A program made the position numbers and the translations under genes. This document shows positions 34,524 to 42,034 of a DNA stretch of 64,000 bases, piece after piece; position 1 is the first letter of the stretch; each line of letters opens with the position of its first letter. The stretch comes from Myxococcota bacterium (GTDB lineage Bacteria > Myxococcota_A > Bradymonadia > UBA7976 > UBA1532), in NCBI GenBank assembly GCA_023150895.1, contig JAKLJY010000015.1, forward strand, positions 28,245-92,244, in the 5' to 3' direction. The notes beneath the pieces are model-generated. The model was not told the origin of the DNA. It made no database searches and worked only from the letters and a program-made list of their open reading frames with translations.

Positions 34524-36974
34524 ATGTCCGTTCGTTCCTGCCGCCGCGTGCCGAATCTCCTTCCTCGTGTGTCGCTCGGACTCGCCTTCCTCGCCGCGGC
34601 CTGCGGAGAGACGGCGACGGGGGACGACACGTGCGACGGCGGGTCGTGCAATCCGCCGCCCGCCGAGCGGGACATCTCGATCAGCATCGAGCCCCCCCGG
34701 CAGGACCTCGGCGTCACGCCGTCGACGCCGGAGGGAGACGGGGGCGCGGCGACCGACGCCCTGCTCCTGATCGACGGCAGTCTGCCGCCGGACGCCTTCC
34801 GCCCACCGGCCTCCTGCGAGACGCGCGACGACGGGGTCTGCGACGAGCCCTCCAACGGCGGCGCCTGCCCGGCGGGGACGGATCCGGAGGACTGTCGCGA
34901 GCGATGCGAGACGGCGGCCGACTGTCCCCCCGGGGAGTTCTGTCGGGACGGCGCCTGCATCCCCTCCGACGCTCAGGGCTGCACCGGCGACGACGACTGC
35001 GACGCCGACGAGCACTGCGACCTGCCCTCGGGCGAGTGCATCGCCGAGACCCCCCCCGGCGGGTGCATGCGCAGCGCCGATTGCGGCCCGGGCGAGGTCT
35101 GCAACCTGCAAACGAATACCTGCATGGCCGCCGCGGGCGGCGAATGCGAGATCGACGCGGATTGCGGCCTGCGGGACGTGTGCCGGGACGGCGCCTGCGT
35201 CCCGGTGGGTGGCGGCGAGGCCGGACACGCCTGCGACGGCCCCGCACAATGCCCCGAGGGCATCTGCATCTCCGAGGCCGACAGCGCCGGGCAGCTCCCC
35301 GGCGGCCTCTGTGCCGCCGACTGCCTCGACGATGCGGACTGCAACGGCGGGCTCTGCGCGTTGCTCGATGCCGACTTCGGCATCTTCGGATGTATCGCCG
35401 CCTGCCGGCAGAGCGCCGACTGCCGCGAAGACTGGGTCTGCAACCCCGATCCCGCGGCGCCCTCACCCTACTGCGTCCCCGACTGCCGCCTCGTCGGCTG
35501 CGGCGGCGCGGCATGTGACGCCGCCACGGGGCTCTGCGACGGCGGCGGGGGCGGCGGCGGGCCGGACAGCTGCCGGTTCGCGTTCGACGGCTTCTGCGAC
35601 GAACCCCTCGGTTGCGAGCCGGGAACGGACACGACGGATTGCGAAGGCGGCGGCGGTGACTTCTGTCCCTATACCAACGACGGCGAGTGCGACGAGCCGT
35701 TCTTGTGTGCGCCGGGTACGGATGCCGCGGACTGCGGCGGCGGCGGCGGCTGCATGGCCGACGTCGACTGCGCCGCCGGCCAGATCTGTCGCAACGGTGC
35801 GTGCGTGGCCGATCCGGCGGCGAACGGCAGTGAGGGCTCGCGGTGCGGGCCGAACGGGCCGTTCTGCGACGGCGGCCTGCGTTGCTACGGCTCGAACGGG
35901 GGAGGCACCTGCCGAACCCCCTGCAATGCCAATGCGAACGAAGGCGCCGGCGACTGTGGCCGGGCCGAAATCTGTGTCGCGCTCGAGGCCTGTGATCCGG
36001 TCTTCGCCCAGTGTGACGGCTTCTGCTTCCCCGATGACGGCTGCGTGCCCGGCGACACCGCGCGCAGCTGCGGCGTGCCGGCCTACTGCGACATCATCGG
36101 TCCCGCCGCAGCCTGCATCGCGCCCGGCCCGGGGGCGGTCGGGGACGCCTGCGCCCCCCCGGGCGCCCTCGGGTGTCGCGAGGGTCTCGCCTGTTATGCC
36201 GGGCGCTGCGCCGAGACGTGCGGTGCGGATGCGGTCTGTCCGGACGCGCAGACCTGCGTCGACTTCGGCGAGGACCGCCGCCTTTGCCTCGACGCCTGTG
36301 ACCCCTTCGACGCGGCCAGTTGTGGTGCGCTCGTGCCCTGCGCGGCCGTGGACACGCTGCCGACGGGCACCCTCGGCCTGTGTTTCCCGAACCTTCGCGA
36401 GCCGCGGGGTGTCGCGGGCGACGACTGCGAGCCCGGCGCCGCCGACTACTGGGGCACCTGCAATGCCGCGCACGCCTGCGCCCCGGCTGATCCCGAGCAG
36501 GCCTGGCGGGGTGACGTCTGTCAGGCGCTCTGCGATGCCGACCATCAGGCGCAGTGCCCCGAAGGCAGCGTGTGCATGGGCGGCCTCGGGCCGACCTCGG
36601 GCACCGGGCTCTGTTTCGGCGAGTGCGACCCGGCCGCATCCCCGTCGACCTGTCCGGCGGGCGGCAGTTGCAAACCGCGCCGCGTCGGAGTGCTCGGCGA
36701 CCGCGAGGTCCTCGCGGGCGAGTGTCTCGCGCGTGTCGGCGACAACGCCGTGTACGAGGACTGCTTCGGGCTCGAGGGCGAGTGCGTGCCGGGGGCACTG
36801 TGCGCCGAGGAGATTCAGTTCCGGCGCCGCTGCCTGCCGCTCTGCGACGGCGCCGCCGGCGCCCACCCGTGCCCCGAGGGCTCGACGTGCACGCCGGGGC
36901 GGATCGACGGCCTCGACGACGCCGCCGAGACGACCCAGTGGGGCGTGTGCGTGCGCGACGACGCGCCCCTCTGA
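34524..36974 (+). CDS. Large Cys-rich lipoprotein, paralog of the one at 25690-28233
   Basis: An 816-residue lipoprotein (lipobox AAAC) with an Asp/Pro-rich tether and Cys-rich modules. The central part aligns by eye with the other Cys-rich lipoprotein: CDGPAQCPEGICI against CAGPEECPEGFCI, then DDADCNGGLCA against GDADCAGGLCA and PYCVPDCRLVGCGG against SYCIPDCRVTGCGG. It lacks the Gly/Asn stalk and has its own modules (DGFCDEPLGCEPGTD, DGECDEPFLCAPGTD). GAGGG precedes the ATG. Likely surface exposed; ligand unknown. Confidence 0.8.
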   Translation: MSVRSCRRVPNLLPRVSLGLAFLAAACGETATGDDTCDGGSCNPPPAERDISISIEPPRQDLGVTPSTPEGDGGAATDALLLIDGSLPPDAFRPPASCETRDDGVCDEPSNGGACPAGTDPEDCRERCETAADCPPGEFCRDGACIPSDAQGCTGDDDCDADEHCDLPSGECIAETPPGGCMRSADCGPGEVCNLQTNTCMAAAGGECEIDADCGLRDVCRDGACVPVGGGEAGHACDGPAQCPEGICISEADSAGQLPGGLCAADCLDDADCNGGLCALLDADFGIFGCIAACRQSADCREDWVCNPDPAAPSPYCVPDCRLVGCGGAACDAATGLCDGGGGGGGPDSCRFAFDGFCDEPLGCEPGTDTTDCEGGGGDFCPYTNDGECDEPFLCAPGTDAADCGGGGGCMADVDCAAGQICRNGACVADPAANGSEGSRCGPNGPFCDGGLRCYGSNGGGTCRTPCNANANEGAGDCGRAEICVALEACDPVFAQCDGFCFPDDGCVPGDTARSCGVPAYCDIIGPAAACIAPGPGAVGDACAPPGALGCREGLACYAGRCAETCGADAVCPDAQTCVDFGEDRRLCLDACDPFDAASCGALVPCAAVDTLPTGTLGLCFPNLREPRGVAGDDCEPGAADYWGTCNAAHACAPADPEQAWRGDVCQALCDADHQAQCPEGSVCMGGLGPTSGTGLCFGECDPAASPSTCPAGGSCKPRRVGVLGDREVLAGECLARVGDNAVYEDCFGLEGECVPGALCAEEIQFRRRCLPLCDGAAGAHPCPEGSTCTPGRIDGLDDAAETTQWGVCVRDDAPL

Positions 36975-36996
36975 GGCCGCGGCCGCTCGTGACCGC

Positions 36997-38034
36997 TCAG
37001 CGGCGGCGGTCGGAGCCGAGGAAGAAGAGGTCCTCGAAGTATCGCTTCTGCTGGAAAGACAGCCCGCCGAACATCAGGAACTGCAAGGCGACCACCAGCG
37101 ACATCGCCATCGCGAAGAAGGCATGCGGGCGGTCGGCGAAGACCTGCCCGATGGCGTTCGAGAGGCGGTCGTCCAGGAACGGGCCGGGCTCGACGAGGGG
37201 GTAGGCCACCCCGACGTGGTAGACCAGCCAACCGGCAAGGTACAGGGCGACGAGCGCTGCGAGCGCCCCGGGCAGGAAAAAGAACACGAAGGGCCGGAAG
37301 TAGAAGCCCGACAGGGTGTAGGTCAGGATGCCCTTGGCAATCTTGAAGCTCGACGGGCGGGACGCCACGCGCTCGACGATGCCGGACCAGTCCAGGTGGG
37401 CCGGGATCTCCACGATGCGCCCGCGCAACAGCATGGCCTTGTAGATGATCTCGGTGTTGATCTCGATGTCGTTGGACTTGAGCGAGAGGCGCTCGACGAA
37501 GGCGCGCCGGTAACCGCGGACCATGCCCGTGATCGTGTGCAGGTCGACGTGGTGACAGAAAAACGCCAGAAACCGATTGGCTCGCTTGCTCAGAAAGAGG
37601 CGCAGGGGCGGAACCGCGGTGCAGCGTCCCCCGGGCATGTAGGGTGAGGCGACGGCGATGTCGGCCTTCGTGGCGGCGAGCGTCGCGACGAGGCGTTCGA
37701 CGTGATCGGCGGAGTAACTGAGATCCATGTCGAGCACGACGACGTACTCGCCGCGGGCGTGCGCGAAGCCGGTGCGAATCCCCTGCCCCAGATTCAGGTT
37801 GACCGGATGGTGCACGACCCGGACCTCCGGACGCCCCGCCGCGAAGGCATCGGCGAGCGCCCCCGTCCGGTCCTTCGAGCCATCGTTCACCACGATGAGC
37901 TCCCACCGCCACCGGTCGCGCAGCGTGTCGAGGTGCGCGCACAGCGTCTCGAGGTTCGCAGGCAGCAGCGCTTCCTCGTTGAAGGCCGGCGTGATGACCG
38001 AGATCAGCGGTTTCTCGTCGGGCGATGCGCTCAC
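36997..38034 (-). CDS. Family 2 glycosyltransferase with C-terminal membrane helices
   Basis: A 345-residue GT2 enzyme (dolichol-phosphate mannosyltransferase-like). The N-terminal catalytic domain has SVITPAFNEE, VVNDGSKDRT and the metal-binding DMD in VVLDMDLSYS. Two hydrophobic C-terminal helices (FVFFFLPGALAALVALYLAG and AMAMSLVVALQFLMFGG) anchor it to the membrane. Such proteins load a sugar onto a polyprenyl phosphate carrier for glycan or protein glycosylation. No other sugar genes adjoin it. Confidence 0.9.
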   Translation of the reverse strand: MSASPDEKPLISVITPAFNEEALLPANLETLCAHLDTLRDRWRWELIVVNDGSKDRTGALADAFAAGRPEVRVVHHPVNLNLGQGIRTGFAHARGEYVVVLDMDLSYSADHVERLVATLAATKADIAVASPYMPGGRCTAVPPLRLFLSKRANRFLAFFCHHVDLHTITGMVRGYRRAFVERLSLKSNDIEINTEIIYKAMLLRGRIVEIPAHLDWSGIVERVASRPSSFKIAKGILTYTLSGFYFRPFVFFFLPGALAALVALYLAGWLVYHVGVAYPLVEPGPFLDDRLSNAIGQVFADRPHAFFAMAMSLVVALQFLMFGGLSFQQKRYFEDLFFLGSDRRR

Positions 38035-38091
38035 GGCAGGGCCTCTCGGGTCCGGTTCAGCAGAGTCGCGGGCAGGCGGGCACGCCCGACC

Positions 38092-39927
38092 TTACAAGAA
38101 CCCGTCCAGAACGGCCATCGCCACCTTGTGCCGGTCGAAGGGCGGCATGATGTAGGCGCCCTGGATCCGGTCGCGGAACGCGCCGAGGGCCTCCCGCGCG
38201 ATGGCAATGCCCTCTTCCTGACCGCGCCCCGCCGCGTCGGCCTGCTCCATGCGTTCGAGCACGTACGCGGGCATCTGCATACCAGGGATGTTCTTGTGAA
38301 TGAACGTGGCGTTGCGGAAGCTCGCCAATGGAATCACCCCGAGCAGGATGGGCAGCCCGAGCGAACGGGTGTCGTCCAGGAAACGCTCGGCGATGCGAGG
38401 GTCGTAGACGGGCTGGGTCATGACCGCTTCGGCGCCCGCGTCGCGCTTCATCTCGAGCCGGCGCAGCTCGCGGTCGTAGTCGAGCGCGGCCGGCTCGGCG
38501 CCGGTGATCTTCAGGAACTTCGTCGGCTCCGGCATGGGTTTGCCCGCCGGATCGACCGCGTTGTTGTAACCGGTCACGACGTTGAGCAGACCGACGCTGT
38601 CCACGTCGTAGACCGCCGTGGCATTCGGGTAGTCGCCCATCTTGGGCGGATCGCCGGTGATGATGACCAGGTTGCGGATCCCGAGGGCGTGACAGCCGAG
38701 GACGTGCGCCTGCAGACCCAGGAAGTTGCGGTCCCGGCAGCAGACGTGCAGCAGCGGCTCGAGGCCCGTCGCCTGGGCCACCGACAGCGCCATGGCCAGG
38801 TTGGTCATGCGCAGGCTCGCGCGCGGGCCGTCGGCGATGTTGATCGACGTCACGCCGAAGTCGCGCAACGCCTTGGCCGCCTCGATGCGCTTGCCGAGGT
38901 CGAAGCCCACCGGCGGGTTGAGCTCGACGCTCGTGACGAACTCGCCGCGGGCGATCTTGCCGGCGAACGTCCCGCGCTCGCCGAGTGGCAGCTCGACCTT
39001 CCGGCCGGCCGGCCCCCCGGCCTCGCCCCCCTCGATCGTCGGGCGATGGCGGTCGTCGGCCGCGAACATGCGCGCGGCCCCCGCCATGCGCCGGATGTGC
39101 TCCGGGTTGGTGCCGCAGCACCCGCCGAGGACCTTGACGCCCGCCTTGAGCAGCCGTCGCGCGAAGACCCCGAAGTACTCCGGGTTGGCGACGTAGATGG
39201 CACGGCCTTCGATGACCTCCGGGCGGCCGGCGTTGGCCTGCGCCATGACCGGGACCCCGAGCGGGACCATCGGGACCGTCACGTTGTAGAGGAGGTCGGG
39301 GCCCCCGCCGCAGTTCGCCCCGACGACGTCCGCGCCGGCCTCGACGAGACGGCGCCCCACCTGCTCGGGCGTCAGCCCGCCCTTGCCGAGCCCGTCGGGC
39401 TGGAAGGTGTACTGGGCGACCACCGGCTTGTCCGTCAGCGACTTGGCCAGCCGAACGGCCATCTCCAGCTCCGCCAGGACGTAGAACGTCTCCAGGCAGA
39501 CGACGTCCACGCCCGCGTCCAGCAGGACCTCGAGATGGGCGCGCAAGGCCGCCTCGGCGCGGGGGCCTTCCTCCCCGGCGAGCGCCTCGAGGCCCAGACC
39601 GGTCGGGCCGACGCTGCCCGCGACGAACGCGCCGCCACCGGCGACCTCGATCGCGAGCCGGACCCCCGCCCGGTTGATCTCGTCGGCCTTGTCGGCGAGC
39701 CCGTGTCGCGCAAGACGATAGGCGTTCGCGCCGAACGTATTGGTCGTCAGCACCCGGGCCCCGGCCTGCAGGTACTCCTGATGAATCTGCCGCACGAGCT
39801 CGGGCTGCGACAGGTTCACGGCCTCGAAACAGTTGGTGAGGAACACGCCCCGCTCGTAGAGCAGGCTGCCCATGGCACCGTCGAAGAGCAGCCCGCCGCG
39901 CCGGGCGAGCTGAAGGAAGTCTTTCAT
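38092..39927 (-). CDS. Bifunctional homocysteine S-methyltransferase / methylenetetrahydrofolate reductase
   Basis: A 611-residue fusion like Bacillus YitJ. Residues 1-290 are a homocysteine methyltransferase barrel with zinc Cys206 (GANCGGGPD) and Cys270-271 (GGCCGTNPEH). Residues about 330-611 are methylenetetrahydrofolate reductase (FVTSVELNPP, ITGDPPKMGDYPNA). It would make 5-methyl-THF and transfer methyl to homocysteine, giving methionine. The ATG at 39927 has no Shine-Dalgarno and lies 11 bases from a TATATT -10, so the mRNA may be leaderless. Confidence 0.93.
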   Translation of the reverse strand: MKDFLQLARRGGLLFDGAMGSLLYERGVFLTNCFEAVNLSQPELVRQIHQEYLQAGARVLTTNTFGANAYRLARHGLADKADEINRAGVRLAIEVAGGGAFVAGSVGPTGLGLEALAGEEGPRAEAALRAHLEVLLDAGVDVVCLETFYVLAELEMAVRLAKSLTDKPVVAQYTFQPDGLGKGGLTPEQVGRRLVEAGADVVGANCGGGPDLLYNVTVPMVPLGVPVMAQANAGRPEVIEGRAIYVANPEYFGVFARRLLKAGVKVLGGCCGTNPEHIRRMAGAARMFAADDRHRPTIEGGEAGGPAGRKVELPLGERGTFAGKIARGEFVTSVELNPPVGFDLGKRIEAAKALRDFGVTSINIADGPRASLRMTNLAMALSVAQATGLEPLLHVCCRDRNFLGLQAHVLGCHALGIRNLVIITGDPPKMGDYPNATAVYDVDSVGLLNVVTGYNNAVDPAGKPMPEPTKFLKITGAEPAALDYDRELRRLEMKRDAGAEAVMTQPVYDPRIAERFLDDTRSLGLPILLGVIPLASFRNATFIHKNIPGMQMPAYVLERMEQADAAGRGQEEGIAIAREALGAFRDRIQGAYIMPPFDRHKVAMAVLDGFL

Positions 39928-39938
39928 GGGGCGCGGAG

Positions 39939-39944
39939 AATATA
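39939..39944 (-). promoter_or_regulatory. Possible -10 element of the methyltransferase/MTHFR gene
   Basis: TATATT on the minus strand, 11 bases before the ATG. It stands out in a GC-rich gap; the -35 is poor. Confidence 0.4.
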
Positions 39945-40109
39945 GAAACCGCGATGCCCTTGCGAGACGGTGTCGCCGTGGACGGCGATTTCGCGGATTC
40001 TCCTGGCACGCCCCGTGCTTCCTGGCCGACGCGAACCCCAAGGTCCGGCAGGGCCGCAACTCGAGTTGCCACCTGCCGTGATCACAACCCGATCCTCGAG
40101 GGACGAAAA

Positions 40110-41861
40110 ATGCAGCGATTCACCCGCTTCACCCTGGCCGCCACCCTGCTCGCCGGCTGCGGCGCCGACGGCACGGACTCGAACACCGGCGCGGGCGCCC
40201 CGTCCACCGATCCGACGGCCGGCCAGGCGAACCCGTTTGCGGCCGGTCCGGCGACGGGCGGCACGGGCAAAGAGGACACCGCCTATGTGAACCCGGACGG
40301 CGTCGAGGTCGAGGTGGACATCGAGGCGGATCTCGAGGGGGCCGGCTTCCGCAGTGACCGCGGGCCGGCCGAGCTCGGGCAGTTCGCGGTCACCTACCTG
40401 CGCAAGAAGGGCGACTTCTACCTCGAGTCGCTCGCCGAGCACGTCGCCTCCCGCAACCGCGTGGAGTGGCGCGTGGACGGCACCTGGCTGACGGCCGAGC
40501 AGGCCAAGGCCGTCGACGCCACCAAGCTGAACCACTTCCGCATCCGGGGCGTGAACGCCGTGCTGCTCAATCGCGACGCCGGCGGTGCCACGCTGGGCAA
40601 GGTCTTCACGGCGACCGTGCCGCTGAAGCCCTACAGCATCATGACCGACGCGGGCGACACCTGCGCCGACGACGACGATCACATCTCGCTGTCGCAGTCG
40701 GTCTACTGGTACCGCTGGAACCCGGCCAACCCCAAGTGCACGGTGCCCACCCAGGAGATGACCCTGACGGTGAGCAAGACGTTCCAGGCGGCGCAGGCCA
40801 CCTATCCCGAGTACGACCGCCTGACGGCCGACGGCAAGGTCACGGCCGTGGTCATCTTCGGTCAGATCGGCGACGGCGCCATCACCGACAGCGATCCGGG
40901 CATGTGGGCGTTCAAGCGCATGGGCACCTGGCTGAAGGACGGCGGCTTCCAGGAGGCGGCCACCGCGCCCGTCGGCAAGCGCTACACGAAGAAGATCGGC
41001 ACGACGGACGTCGAGGTCGACCTCTACAGCCCGAACGACTTCAGCGGGCTCGGCGACTACGCGCACTTCGCCAACTTCCAGCGGGCCCTGAGCGAGCACG
41101 AGATCGTCGTGTACGACGGCCACAGCATGCTCGGCGCCAGCGACTTCTGGGCCCGCCCGCAGTACCCGGACAACTACCAGATCTTCCTGTACGGCGGCTG
41201 CCTCGGCTACGAGTACTACGTGAAGCCCATCGTCGACGGGAAGAAGGGCTTCGCCAACGTCGACATCATGTCGAGCGTGATCGAGGTCACCGCCAACGCC
41301 GTGATGTTCGCCGGCCCCGCGCTCGCCGAGATCTTCAAGGGGCTCGGCAACGGCTACAAGACGACCTGGCGCGACATCCTGGTCGCCGTCCGCCGCGGCG
41401 TGGGCGACTCCACCTTCGGCGCGAGCGGCGTCCGCGACAACTGCTTCACCCCGACCGGCAGCCGCTGCGCCGCCGATGGGGGCGCCACCGAGCCGACGGA
41501 CGGCGAGGTGGAGACCGGCCGCTTCGAGAACGCCACCGCGCAGGCGATCCCCGACAACGCCGCGAGCGGCATCAAGAGTGTCATCAGCGTGCCCGAGAGC
41601 TTCCCGGTGCGGGGCGTGACGGTCGAACTCAACGTCACGCACAGCTACGTCGGCGACCTGAAGATCACCCTGAAGAAGGGCCGCAAGACGGTCACCGTCT
41701 GGAACAACGAGGGGGACGATCAGAAGAACATCGAGGCGACGTTCGACCTCGGCGGTTTCGACGGCGTCGACGCCAAGGGTGACTGGACGCTGTCCGTCGT
41801 CGACACGGCCGCACAGGATGCCGGCTCGCTGACCTCCTGGGCCCTCACGCTCCGACGCTGA
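40110..41861 (+). CDS. Lipoprotein, predicted clan CD cysteine peptidase with P domain
   Basis: A 583-residue lipoprotein (lipobox LLAGC, Cys17). The middle holds a pair of motifs resembling gingipain/caspase-type (clan CD) peptidases: a beta strand ending in His338 (EIVVYDGHS) and another ending in Cys364 (IFLYGGC), with strand-rich spacing. Residues about 485-583 form a proprotein-convertase P domain (SYVGDLKITL, GDWTLSVVD, LTSWALTL). GAGGG precedes the ATG at 40110. I infer a surface peptidase; the peptidase match is by motif only. Confidence 0.65.
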   Translation: MQRFTRFTLAATLLAGCGADGTDSNTGAGAPSTDPTAGQANPFAAGPATGGTGKEDTAYVNPDGVEVEVDIEADLEGAGFRSDRGPAELGQFAVTYLRKKGDFYLESLAEHVASRNRVEWRVDGTWLTAEQAKAVDATKLNHFRIRGVNAVLLNRDAGGATLGKVFTATVPLKPYSIMTDAGDTCADDDDHISLSQSVYWYRWNPANPKCTVPTQEMTLTVSKTFQAAQATYPEYDRLTADGKVTAVVIFGQIGDGAITDSDPGMWAFKRMGTWLKDGGFQEAATAPVGKRYTKKIGTTDVEVDLYSPNDFSGLGDYAHFANFQRALSEHEIVVYDGHSMLGASDFWARPQYPDNYQIFLYGGCLGYEYYVKPIVDGKKGFANVDIMSSVIEVTANAVMFAGPALAEIFKGLGNGYKTTWRDILVAVRRGVGDSTFGASGVRDNCFTPTGSRCAADGGATEPTDGEVETGRFENATAQAIPDNAASGIKSVISVPESFPVRGVTVELNVTHSYVGDLKITLKKGRKTVTVWNNEGDDQKNIEATFDLGGFDGVDAKGDWTLSVVDTAAQDAGSLTSWALTLRR

Positions 41862-41913
41862 GCGCCCCGGGGCGGCGTCCCCGCCGGGCGCGCCCGAACG
41901 CGCCACTCTCTCC

Positions 41914-41941
41914 TTGCAATGCCGCCGGACCTTCGTATTCT
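41914..41941 (+). promoter_or_regulatory. Promoter candidate for the 5'-nucleotidase cluster
   Basis: TTGCAA (41914-41919), a 16-base spacer and TATTCT (41936-41941) in the gap upstream of the GTG at 42035. No other good candidate is seen in the 173-base gap. Confidence 0.45.
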
Positions 41942-42034
41942 GCGCCCGCCTTCGCGGCGGCGCGCGCTCGCCCGCCATCGCCCGTCGGCCACGCCACCCG
42001 GCCATCCCACAGGCCTCGCTCCGCAGGTGTCCCC

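Noticed and set aside
36982..37004. Hairpin between the Cys-rich lipoprotein and glycosyltransferase genes
   Set aside because: Arms are 6 bp with an 11-base loop in very GC-rich DNA and no T-run; it overlaps a stop codon and could be chance.
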